DNA of 6,183 bases from JANXQG01 sp037147235 (GCA_037147235.1 JBAWVO010000355.1:1-6183), one strand, 5' to 3'; numbered from the stretch's first letter, positions 1 through 5,479 are shown. Translations and numbers: made by a program. The notes: generated by a model from the letters alone, not told the origin.

Positions 1-87
1 CATACCCTGAAACACTACATGTTGTGGTCACGCCAGTCAAGGGGATACCCCATTTGCAGTTTCCCTGAAGTGGCAAGCAAATAACAC

Positions 88-116
88 TTGACTTTCAGGA
101 CAAGTACCGCCAGAAT
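88..116 (+). promoter_or_regulatory. Putative sigma-70-type promoter for the polyamine operon
   Basis: TTGACT at 88-93 and CAGAAT at 111-116 are separated by 17 bases, which would start a transcript near 123 and leave a leader of about 87 bases before the first gene. The -10 box matches the consensus at only four of six positions. The rest of 1-209 holds no convincing gene. A weak GCGG/CCGC pairing (179-182 with 193-196) lies just before the start codon. This is a prediction from hexamers and spacing only. Confidence 0.35.
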
Positions 117-209
117 CGTTGTTCCCCGTTTTTCTTAAATTGGCATGTACGCCCGGATTACTGTAGCAAACTTGGAATGCGGCGATTTATCACCGCTTTC
201 TTGTAAAAA

Positions 210-1655
210 ATGATTGAATTCCGCGGAAAGGTCTTGTTCCTTGGCTTTGGCGCGGTTGCCCGTTGCACACTTCCAATCTTCTTGAAGAGCATCCAGGCAT
301 CGCCGCGGAATATCACCATCCTCGATTTTGAGGATTTGGGGGGGGTAGTCAAGTCTTGGACCGACCAGGGCGTTCGTTTCAAGCGAGAAAAGGTCATCCA
401 GGAAAATTATGGTGCCCTCCTGAGTCGCTACGTGGCCCAGGGCGACCTGATTATTGATCTGGCTTGGAACATCGACTGTTGCGAGTTATTGCAGTGGTGC
501 CACGACCACGGAGTGCTCTATATCAATACTTCGGTCGAGGTATGGGACCCCTATGAAGGGCTGGAATGGAAGCGGCCCACGGAACGCACGCTCTATTTCC
601 GACACATGAATATCCGCCACTTGAAGGCCGAGTGGCACGATCCCGGGCCAACGGCCGTCCTGGAACACGGTGCCAACCCAGGGTTGATCTCCCACTGGAC
701 CAAAAAAGGCCTGCTGGACATCGCCGCCGCCCTGCTTGCCGACCGCAAGCTCAAACCGGCCGATGCCGAAGAGGTCCAGCAGCTAGCTGCGGCTCGCACT
801 TACAACCGCTTGGCCCAAAAAATCGGCGTCAAGGTAATCCATTGCAGCGAACGCGATACCCAAATCGCCAACCAGCCTAAGGAAATCGACGAATTTGTCA
901 GTACCTGGAGCATCGAGGGCTTCCACGAAGAAGGTACCACAACCGCGGAAATGGGCTGGGGAACACACGAAAAGTACCTCCCACCCCAGGCATGCCAGCA
1001 CGACACCGGCCCCAAACATCAAATCTGCCTCGCCCAGATGGGAATCAATACCTGGGTCCGCTCTTGGGTGCCCTACTACTCCGTCCACGGGATGGTCGTG
1101 CGGCACGGTGAGGCATTCACGATTACCGATTACCTCACGGTTTGGGAGGACGGTATCGCCGTCTATCGACCCACGGTCCACTACGCCTACTGTCCCTGCG
1201 ACGCCGCCGTGGCTTCGCTCCATGAGTTCCGCGGCTCCAACTACCGATTGCAGACGAAACTGCGGATCATGACCGACGAAATCGTGGCCGGATCCGATAT
1301 TCTTGGTGCATTGATCATGGGACATGCCTATAATTCATGGTGGACGGGCAGCATTCTCTCCATCGAGGAGTCACGGCAACTCGTTCCCAATCAGAATGCC
1401 ACCACCATGCAGGTTGCTTGTTCGGCAGTCGCCGCGATATGCTGGATGATTGAAAATCCAACCCGTGGCGTTTGCGTCGCCGACGACCTCCCGCACGAAT
1501 ACATCCTTGAGCGAGCCTCCCCCTACTTGGGGCAGTGCCTGTCGATTCGTTCCGATTGGACACCATTGAAAGACGCAACGGACTTTTTTGGGCTCGGTCC
1601 ACGGCGGGTGCGTACCCCGCGGGATCCCTGGCAATTCAAAAACTTTCTTCTGTAA
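210..1655 (+). CDS. hss: Homospermidine synthase
   Basis: The 481-residue product matches bacterial homospermidine synthase (EC 2.5.1.44), a cytosolic NAD-dependent enzyme that oxidises putrescine and transfers its aminobutyl group to a second putrescine, or uses spermidine as donor, giving homospermidine. The N-terminus is a Rossmann fold with GFGAVA at residues 12-17 and an acidic residue, D39, after the second strand (ILD), where NAD ribose is normally held. Conserved family stretches follow: NTSVE (106-110), HGANPG (153-158), GWGTHE (249-254), the YYSVHGMVVRHGE region (289-301) and GSDILGALIMG (361-371). Length is close to the usual 470-490 residues, so the gene looks intact. The ATG at 210 is fixed by an in-frame TAA one codon upstream (204-206). 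No Shine-Dalgarno sequence is visible before it. The ornithine decarboxylase gene begins 13 bases after its stop, so the two are almost certainly co-transcribed, and that neighbour makes its substrate. Confidence 0.93.
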   Translation: MIEFRGKVLFLGFGAVARCTLPIFLKSIQASPRNITILDFEDLGGVVKSWTDQGVRFKREKVIQENYGALLSRYVAQGDLIIDLAWNIDCCELLQWCHDHGVLYINTSVEVWDPYEGLEWKRPTERTLYFRHMNIRHLKAEWHDPGPTAVLEHGANPGLISHWTKKGLLDIAAALLADRKLKPADAEEVQQLAAARTYNRLAQKIGVKVIHCSERDTQIANQPKEIDEFVSTWSIEGFHEEGTTTAEMGWGTHEKYLPPQACQHDTGPKHQICLAQMGINTWVRSWVPYYSVHGMVVRHGEAFTITDYLTVWEDGIAVYRPTVHYAYCPCDAAVASLHEFRGSNYRLQTKLRIMTDEIVAGSDILGALIMGHAYNSWWTGSILSIEESRQLVPNQNATTMQVACSAVAAICWMIENPTRGVCVADDLPHEYILERASPYLGQCLSIRSDWTPLKDATDFFGLGPRRVRTPRDPWQFKNFLL

Positions 1656-1668
1656 ACGGAGCTGATAG

Positions 1669-2808
1669 ATGATCGATCGGGTGATGCTGCAAGACCTTGC
1701 CAAAGAGCACGGAACCCCACTTTTTATCGTCGATCACGATATTTTGCGACAGAACTACGCGCGATTCAGAAAGTGCCTGCCGCGCGTGCAGGCCTACTAC
1801 GCCGTAAAGGCCAACTCCGACCCGGCGATTGTCGAGACGCTCTACGAAGCCGGATGCAGTTTCGACGTGGCCTCCATGCCTGAATTTGACATTGTCTACC
1901 AGTACATCAAAGGCCTCCCCGAGAAAGAGCGGCAAGACTACATCTGGGACAAGATCATCTATGCCAACCCGATCAAGGACCAGAAGACGCTCCAGCAATT
2001 GGATTCTTACAAGCCGCTGGTGACCTTTGACAATATTGACGAGATTCATAAGGTTCGCCGCTACGCCCCCCACGCCGGTCTAGTGCTGCGAATCAAGGTC
2101 CCTAACACGGGAGCGATGGTCGAACTCTCGTCTAAGTTCGGTGCCAGCCCAGGCGAGGCCGTCGATCTCATCAGCGAGGCCCATGATGCCGGCCTAGTGG
2201 TCGAAGGCCTGAGCTTCCACGTTGGCAGCCAGACGACGAATTTTGATAATTATGTCCAGGCATTGCAGATTTCTTCCGAGATATTCCATGAGGCCCGTCT
2301 GCGGGGCTACGAAAACATGAACCTACTGGACATCGGCGGCGGCTTTCCTGCCCCCTACGATGAAAACGTGCGGCCCTTTGAGGACTTGGCGCGCACGCTC
2401 AACAGCGAATTTGACCGCCTTTTCCCCAAAGAAATCGAGATCCTGGCCGAGCCAGGTCGATTCCTCGTAGCCACTGCGGCTACAGCCCTGATGAAGATCA
2501 TCGGCCGGTCGGTCCGCGAAGGAAAACGCTGCTACTACATCGACGATGGCGTCTACCACACATTTTCCGGCATCATTTTCGACCATTGCAAGTATCCCAT
2601 CCGCTCACTCAAGAGCGGACCCAAGCAGATTTGTGCCGTCTTCGGACCGACCTGCGATGCGCTGGACACCATTTCGCTCGCCGAAGAGCTGCCGGAGCTT
2701 GATATCGGCGATTTGCTGTATAGTGAGAATATCGGTGCCTACAGTGCGGCGTCGTCGACTTGGTTCAACGGCTTCCCGCCGGCCAAAGTCCTACACATCA
2801 ATCAGTAA
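1669..2808 (+). CDS. Ornithine decarboxylase, PLP-dependent (fold type III)
   Basis: The 379-residue product belongs to the eukaryotic-type ornithine/diaminopimelate decarboxylase family (alanine racemase fold) and should convert ornithine to putrescine in the cytosol. Visible family marks are YAVKAN (44-49) with K47 as the PLP Schiff-base lysine, FHVGSQ (183-188) with H184 stacking on PLP, the phosphate-binding DIGGGFP (221-227), EPGR (261-264), DDGVY (292-296) with D293 at the position of mouse D332, GPTCDALD (326-333) with C329-D330 at the place of mouse C360-D361, and GAYS with Y358. The last two regions come from the partner subunit in the dimer and favour ornithine decarboxylase over diaminopimelate or carboxynorspermidine decarboxylase; lysine or mixed specificity cannot be excluded. 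GGAG at 1658-1661 lies seven bases before the ATG. The gene sits between homospermidine synthase and arginine decarboxylase in one orientation and probably feeds putrescine to the former. Confidence 0.9.
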   Translation: MIDRVMLQDLAKEHGTPLFIVDHDILRQNYARFRKCLPRVQAYYAVKANSDPAIVETLYEAGCSFDVASMPEFDIVYQYIKGLPEKERQDYIWDKIIYANPIKDQKTLQQLDSYKPLVTFDNIDEIHKVRRYAPHAGLVLRIKVPNTGAMVELSSKFGASPGEAVDLISEAHDAGLVVEGLSFHVGSQTTNFDNYVQALQISSEIFHEARLRGYENMNLLDIGGGFPAPYDENVRPFEDLARTLNSEFDRLFPKEIEILAEPGRFLVATAATALMKIIGRSVREGKRCYYIDDGVYHTFSGIIFDHCKYPIRSLKSGPKQICAVFGPTCDALDTISLAEELPELDIGDLLYSENIGAYSAASSTWFNGFPPAKVLHINQ

Positions 2809-2836
2809 CCCCCTTGTTTTCAATAATCCAACCCAC

Positions 2837-2841
2837 GGGAG
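2837..2841 (+). promoter_or_regulatory. Shine-Dalgarno sequence that favours the GTG start at 2851
   Basis: GGGAG at 2837-2841 directly abuts the ATG at 2842, leaving no spacer, but lies nine bases before the in-frame GTG at 2851. The spacing argues that translation of arginine decarboxylase starts at GTG 2851, making the protein three residues shorter than the ATG reading. Confidence 0.5.
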
Positions 2842-2850
2842 ATGCATGAC

Positions 2851-3414
2851 GTGATCGAACCCCTTGTCCCGAAAGAGTGTTTTTTCACCCAGGGCGTGGG
2901 CAAGCATCGCAATCAGTTGCAAAGCTTCGAGCTGGCACTGCGCGACGCGGGCATTGAAATGTGCAACCTGGTCCGCGTATCGAGCATCTTCCCGCCGCAC
3001 TGCAAACTGATCTCCAAGAATGCCGGTTTGCGGAAGTTGCAGCCCGGTCAGGTCACCTACGTCGTGCTGGCCGAGGCATCGACCAACGAGCCTTCGCGGC
3101 TCGTCGGTGCCTCGATCGGACTGGCCTTGCCGGCCGCCGGGCATCAGTACGGCTACATCAGCGAGCATCACGGCTACGGCATGACCGAACAAAAGATGCG
3201 CGATTTCGTCGAGGATATGGCCGCCACGATGTTGGCGACCACCTTAGGCATCGAGTTCGATCCCGAAACCGCTTACGATCAGCGCAAAGAGATCTACCAC
3301 ATGTCGGGCAAGATCATTAAAACGCGCGCTTGCGCGCAAACGGCCGAAGGCGACAAATCGGGCCTATGGACCACGGTCATCGCCTCCGCGGTGTTCTTGT
3401 TTCGCGACGACTGA
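2851..3414 (+). CDS. pdaD: Pyruvoyl-dependent arginine decarboxylase
   Basis: The product (187 residues from GTG 2851; 190 from ATG 2842) matches the pyruvoyl-dependent arginine decarboxylases known from archaea and from Chlamydia AaxB (EC 4.1.1.19), which convert arginine to agmatine. The proenzyme cuts itself between two serines, the second becoming the pyruvoyl group. The motif is VRVSSIFPP, with predicted cleavage between S47 and S48 (numbering from ATG 2842), matching S52-S53 of the Methanocaldococcus jannaschii enzyme. YISEHHGYG supplies E108 at the place of its catalytic E109. Length slightly exceeds the 165-residue archaeal enzyme, and both subunit halves are complete. It follows ornithine decarboxylase by 42 bases and is probably the last gene of the operon. 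Its stop codon lies inside the left arm of a long inverted repeat. No agmatinase, agmatine deiminase or arginine/agmatine antiporter is present in the window, so the use of agmatine is unknown. Confidence 0.88.
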   Translation: MIEPLVPKECFFTQGVGKHRNQLQSFELALRDAGIEMCNLVRVSSIFPPHCKLISKNAGLRKLQPGQVTYVVLAEASTNEPSRLVGASIGLALPAAGHQYGYISEHHGYGMTEQKMRDFVEDMAATMLATTLGIEFDPETAYDQRKEIYHMSGKIIKTRACAQTAEGDKSGLWTTVIASAVFLFRDD

Positions 3415-3447
3415 GGCAGAGCAAAGAAATAACTCCGACAAGTTGTT

Positions 3448-3501
3448 GGATGGGCTTCAGCCCGTCCACGCCAAATCTCGACGGGCTTTAGCCCATCCTA
3501 C
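3448..3501. repeat. Pair of inverted REP-like palindromes (GGATGGGCT family)
   Basis: GGATGGGCTTCAGCCCGTCC (3448-3467) is palindromic, with nine-base arms that pair apart from one T-G wobble. A second copy in opposite orientation runs 3480-3501 and ends in CTAC, the complement of a GTAG head. The two copies can also pair with each other across about 12 bases, giving a longer stem. The first copy has GTTG where the others have GTAG, so its head looks degraded. Confidence 0.7.
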
Positions 3502-3572
3502 AATTATCAATTCGCACTGAACTAGGGCCAAACTGTAGTTCAATCTCTTTTAACAGGGCACGACGCGCCCCC

Positions 3573-3634
3573 GTAGGATGGACTTCCAAGTCCGTCCACG
3601 AAAAACCAAGGACGGACTTGGAAGTCCATCCTAC
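3573..3634. repeat. Perfect 25-bp inverted repeat with 12-base loop (REP-like doublet)
   Basis: Positions 3573-3597 (starting GTAGGATGGACTTCC) are the exact reverse complement of 3610-3634, with the loop at 3598-3609. Each arm is itself a REP-like palindrome (GGACTTCCAAGTCC inside), so the doublet resembles the back-to-back pairs called BIMEs in enterobacteria. No T-run follows on either strand, so it is not a standard intrinsic terminator, though such a stem could stabilise the 3' end of the operon mRNA. Confidence 0.8.
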
Positions 3635-3647
3635 AAAAGCCTGCAAA

Positions 3648-3669
3648 GGTGGGCTAAAGCCCATCCTAC
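3648..3669 (-). repeat. Single REP-like palindrome (GGATGGGCT family)
   Basis: GGTGGGCTAAAGCCCATCC followed by CTAC is a further copy of the 3448-3501 family, reading from its GTAG head on the - strand. Its arms pair around an AA-containing centre. It stands alone, with no opposite partner within 40 bases. Confidence 0.65.
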
Positions 3670-3715
3670 AGGAAAATTGCAAGAGTTATCTCTTTGCTCT
3701 GCCTAAGGCCGGAAA

Positions 3716-3952
3716 TTACCGTTGATAACCTAGCGACTTGATCACCGACAGCATTTCTTCGTAGGTGATAAAGCGGCGGCGGTGACTCAGCTTGTAGCCG
3801 TCGATGGCTTGGGCCAGATCGAGTGCTTCCGGTGAAAGCCCTTCATGCGAATTGGTGAACTGCCGACGCTCAAAGGTCGGGTTGCGGCCCGAGACGTCGT
3901 GCGAGCGGCGATCAATGAATGTGGCGGGGTGTGTTTCGAGTTCTTGGAACAT
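3716..3952 (-). CDS. Small conserved planctomycete protein of unknown function
   Basis: The 78-residue product begins MFQELETHPATFIDRRSHD and ends with the segment HRRRFITYEEMLSVIKSLGY (57-76). I recognise this pattern from small hypothetical proteins common in planctomycetes, a recollection that could not be checked here. No enzyme motif, signal peptide or membrane segment is visible. The protein is charged, with a basic middle (RNPTFERR, HRRRF) and a predicted C-terminal helix, which would fit nucleic-acid or protein binding, but that is a guess. The start at 3952 is chosen because AGGAG (3960-3964 on this strand) lies seven bases upstream and the family-like sequence begins there; the open frame continues to 4027 but that part looks like chance. 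It is monocistronic, converges on the polyamine operon and is flanked on both sides by palindromic repeats. Confidence 0.7.
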   Translation of the reverse strand: MFQELETHPATFIDRRSHDVSGRNPTFERRQFTNSHEGLSPEALDLAQAIDGYKLSHRRRFITYEEMLSVIKSLGYQR

Positions 3953-3959
3953 GGCATTT

Positions 3960-3964
3960 CTCCT
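3960..3964 (-). promoter_or_regulatory. Shine-Dalgarno sequence for the 78-codon gene
   Basis: On the - strand AGGAG is followed by seven bases and then ATG at 3952-3950. This decides the start against the upstream in-frame ATG at 4027, which would add 25 residues with no Shine-Dalgarno sequence. Confidence 0.65.
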
Positions 3965-4034
3965 CAAGGTAGGCACGGGGTAGGGTAGGACGATCTCACT
4001 TCCCACCTGGTAAATCCTAGCTTGCATTTCCGCG

Positions 4035-4102
4035 GTAGGTGGGACTTCCGAGAAATTGTAGATTCCGTAGCTGTAGGTGGGCCGAGTGAAACGAGTCCCA
4101 CC
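4035..4102 (+). repeat. REP-like elements of the GTAGGTGGG family
   Basis: A partial copy, GTAGGTGGGACTTCC, lies at 4035-4049. A full copy at 4073-4102 has GTAGGTGGG at one end and CCCACC at the other, enclosing CGAGTGAAACGAGT. The outer stem is six base pairs (GGTGGG with CCCACC). Both copies share the GTAG head with the other repeats in the window but differ in core sequence. Confidence 0.6.
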
Positions 4103-4115
4103 ATCCTCCTTTCAG

Positions 4116-4140
4116 GGACGAACTCGGAAGTTCATCCTAC
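4116..4140 (-). repeat. REP-like palindrome next to a promoter
   Basis: GGACGAACT (4116-4124) pairs with AGTTCATCC (4129-4137) at eight of nine positions, and the element ends in CTAC, a GTAG head on the - strand. It resembles the 3573-3634 family with a different stem core. The putative -10 element at 4148 begins eight bases after it. Confidence 0.6.
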
Positions 4141-4144
4141 AATA

Positions 4145-4153
4145 TGCTATAAT
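4145..4153 (+). promoter_or_regulatory. Extended -10 promoter (TGCTATAAT) for the exported-protein gene
   Basis: TATAAT at 4148-4153 is preceded by TG one base upstream, a perfect extended -10 element of the sigma-70 class. No good -35 hexamer lies 17 bases upstream (that position falls inside the REP-like element), which is tolerated for extended -10 promoters. Transcription would start near 4160 and give a leader of about 130 bases carrying the AACGGAAT palindromes before the ATG at 4290. Confidence 0.5.
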
Positions 4154-4174
4154 CCCTATATCCGCTCCACCATA

Positions 4175-4276
4175 ATCCTCTTCCGCGGGAGAACGGCCTT
4201 CGTAGAACGGAATTTATTCCATTTACCTAAAAGTAGAACGGAATGAATTCCGTTCTACGAAGTAGTATCCTCTTCC
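4175..4276 (+). repeat. 10-bp direct repeat flanking palindromic DNA
   Basis: ATCCTCTTCC occurs at 4175-4184 and again at 4267-4276. Each copy is followed by a purine-rich Shine-Dalgarno-like stretch (GCGGGAGAA after the first, AGGAGAAA after the second). The 82 bases between are mostly the AACGGAAT palindromes. The layout would fit a target-site duplication or duplication of the gene leader. Confidence 0.5.
4202..4258. repeat. REP-like palindromes of the GTAGAACGGAAT family
   Basis: Positions 4233-4258 form a nearly perfect palindrome: GTAGAACGGAAT (4233-4244), GA, then ATTCCGTTCTAC (4247-4258). An imperfect copy precedes it at 4202-4226, with GGAAT and ATTCC arms and a decayed right end. 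TTCGTAGAACGGAAT at 4199-4213 also pairs perfectly over 15 bases with 4247-4261, so alternative hairpins are possible in the leader of the following gene. Confidence 0.75.
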
Positions 4277-4289
4277 AGGAGAAATCGCC

Positions 4290-5315
4290 ATGCAACTGCC
4301 TATCTTCATTCCTTCGGCACTGGCCTGCATAGCTCTTGCGGCGCCCGCTTGGGCTGCGCCGGCCGGCCAAGTTCACCTAGAAATCACAGGCCAAACGCAG
4401 CTTGGTGCGGGCATGTCGTTTCAGCAATGGGGACAGGCATTAGCTGCGGCGGGTGTGCAAAACTTCCGTCTCCGCTCGGCCCAAGAAGGCGACAAGCCGG
4501 CGATCGAGGATATCGGCACGCCGCAAATGCCGCTCTACAAAGTGACCGCCGTTCTTGGTGCCCGCGACGAACTGATCGTGCCCGGTGGCAGCTTTCGCCG
4601 CAGCGAGTGTAAAAAGCTGGCCGCCTGGCTGGACGATCTGGCCAAACATGGTCCGCCGGAAACACGCGAGAAGCTTTCCGCTTTCGGCCTCACGGGCAGC
4701 CAGTTGGAGAAGATCAACGCCGATCTCTCCAAAACAGTTGGCCTCTCGACCAAGGGCATGACTCGCAGCGAAGCGGTAAACAAGATCGCCGGTCAGCTTG
4801 GCCTTGCGCTGAAAATTGAAGGTGCCTTGGCTCAAGGCGACGACCTGATCGAGGAAGAGCTTTCCGAGTTTTCCAGCGGCACGGCCCTGGCCTGCATCTT
4901 GCGGCCGATCGGCTTTTGCATGGTGCCCTGCGCGTCGGGCGAAACGCTCTCCTATGCGGTGCGGAAGACTCAGCTCGATCAGGAGCTTTGGCCGATCGGC
5001 TGGCCCGCCGAGGGCGCGCAAAAGCTCCTGCCGGCCCTGTATGACTTCCATAACGTGAATGTTTCGGGCGTTACGGCAACCAAGCTCCTGGAGGTGGTCG
5101 GCAAGCAGGTCAACGCAGCAGTGCTTTACGATCACAATGCCCTTGCACGGCACGGCATCGAACCCGACAAGGCGACCGTTTCGCATCCCCAACAGCGAAC
5201 CACCTACAGCGTCGCCCTCCGCAAGATGCTAGCGAAGGTCAGGTTGAAATTCGAGGTGCGGGTCGATGAGGCCGGCAAAGCGTTCTTGTGGGTCAGCACG
5301 ATGAAGCCGGTGTAG
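4290..5315 (+). CDS. Exported planctomycete protein of unknown function, possibly with two STN-like repeats
   Basis: The 341-residue product starts with a hydrophobic segment (residues 5-20) ending in AWA-A, consistent with signal peptidase cleavage after A22 or A23; the n-region lacks a positive charge, which is unusual. I recognise the general pattern (QVHLEITGQ, FQQWGQALAAAGVQNFRLR, the LWPIGWPAEGAQKLLPALYD region) from hypothetical planctomycete proteins but cannot name a function. Two C-terminal segments, about 159-220 and 259-335, look alike: a helix (EAVNKIAGQLGL; TKLLEVVGKQVN), then a GTALACILRPIGF or YSVALRKMLAKVRLKF stretch and a beta-hairpin with GE or EAGK. This recalls the short STN domains of secretins and TonB receptors, but that is inference. 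AGGAG at 4277-4281, eight bases before the ATG, fixes the start. The gene appears monocistronic, with its own promoter in repeat-rich DNA; no terminator is evident after it. Confidence 0.75.
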   Translation: MQLPIFIPSALACIALAAPAWAAPAGQVHLEITGQTQLGAGMSFQQWGQALAAAGVQNFRLRSAQEGDKPAIEDIGTPQMPLYKVTAVLGARDELIVPGGSFRRSECKKLAAWLDDLAKHGPPETREKLSAFGLTGSQLEKINADLSKTVGLSTKGMTRSEAVNKIAGQLGLALKIEGALAQGDDLIEEELSEFSSGTALACILRPIGFCMVPCASGETLSYAVRKTQLDQELWPIGWPAEGAQKLLPALYDFHNVNVSGVTATKLLEVVGKQVNAAVLYDHNALARHGIEPDKATVSHPQQRTTYSVALRKMLAKVRLKFEVRVDEAGKAFLWVSTMKPV

Positions 5316-5327
5316 AATTGCCAAAGT

Positions 5328-5396
5328 TCATTCTTTTTTCTTCTTCGGCCGCTTTTTCACTTCGTTATCGAGTTGATCTAAAAGCAACCTTGACAC
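5328..5396 (-). other. Lysine-rich short frame, possible 3' remnant of a gene
   Basis: On the - strand a 22-codon frame from a GTG at 5396 reads MSRLLLDQLDNEVKKRPKKK and ends shortly after with KE and TGA (5330-5328). An in-frame TAA lies five codons upstream. The amphipathic segment followed by a lysine-rich end looks like the natural C-terminus of a protein, suggesting a decayed gene, but at this length chance is a fair explanation. No Shine-Dalgarno sequence supports it as a stand-alone gene. Confidence 0.15.
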
Positions 5397-5410
5397 ATAG
5401 ACGCATTAGC

Positions 5411-5440
5411 TTGACAGGGCTATACTGCAAATGATACGAT
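5411..5440 (+). promoter_or_regulatory. Putative promoter for the antitoxin gene
   Basis: TTGACA at 5411-5416, a perfect -35 hexamer, is followed after 18 bases by TACGAT (5435-5440). A second TTGACA lies 21 bases upstream at 5390-5395, and TATACT at 5421-5426 is an alternative -10 that is badly spaced from both. The 5316-5491 gap otherwise holds only the short lysine-rich frame on the other strand. Confidence 0.4.
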
Positions 5441-5479
5441 ATTTCTTGCCTTGCGTTAATGTACGCGTTCCCGGCCAGC

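Larger units (their letters stand above)
3411..3707. repeat. 297-bp repeat block bounded by a 25-bp imperfect inverted repeat
   Basis: Positions 3411-3435 and the reverse complement of 3683-3707 agree at 23 of 25 bases (core AGGCAGAGCAAAGA, then ATAACTC). Between them lie five GTAG-headed or related palindromes and no convincing gene. The left arm includes the arginine decarboxylase stop codon, and the right arm ends nine bases before the stop of the convergent 78-codon gene. No target-site duplication is evident outside the arms. It could be a small non-autonomous mobile element or a composite cluster of repetitive extragenic palindromes. A bidirectional terminator is less likely, because the arms are 247 bases apart and lack U-tracts. 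Confidence 0.6.

Noticed and set aside
123..209. Riboswitch or polyamine-sensing leader before homospermidine synthase
   Set aside because: The leader is about 87 bases with only a weak four-base-pair stem and no leader peptide or anti-terminator pair that I could find.
783..1325. 180-residue open frame on the - strand inside homospermidine synthase
   Set aside because: It is antisense to conserved homospermidine synthase motifs, has no ribosome-binding site and no recognisable domain.
3573..3634. Intrinsic terminator of the polyamine operon
   Set aside because: The stem is strong, but neither strand has a run of T after it (AAAAGCC follows on the + strand). A role in 3'-end stability remains possible.
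3448..3669. Possible CRISPR array
   Set aside because: The repeats alternate in orientation, differ in sequence and are separated by irregular gaps of about 12 to 70 bases, unlike regular direct repeats with spacers of even size.
3488..3682. 64-residue open frame on the - strand across the repeat block
   Set aside because: It consists almost entirely of translated palindromes and has no ribosome-binding site.
3953..4027. N-terminal extension of the 78-codon gene to the ATG at 4027
   Set aside because: There is no Shine-Dalgarno sequence before 4027, while AGGAG stands seven bases before 3952, where the family-like sequence starts.
4022..4246. 74-residue open frame on the + strand through the second repeat field
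   Set aside because: It reads through three unrelated palindromes and the promoter, with no protein-like pattern.
4290..4330. Lipoprotein signal at C13 of the exported protein
   Set aside because: The residues before C13 are A-L-A rather than a lipobox with L at -3, and only 12 residues precede it; ordinary cleavage after A22 or A23 fits better.
4440..5192. 250-residue open frame on the - strand inside the exported-protein gene
   Set aside because: It lies wholly opposite a gene with a signal peptide, a good ribosome-binding site and family-like sequence. Its own translation shows no recognisable motif, and long antisense frames are expected in G+C-rich coding DNA.
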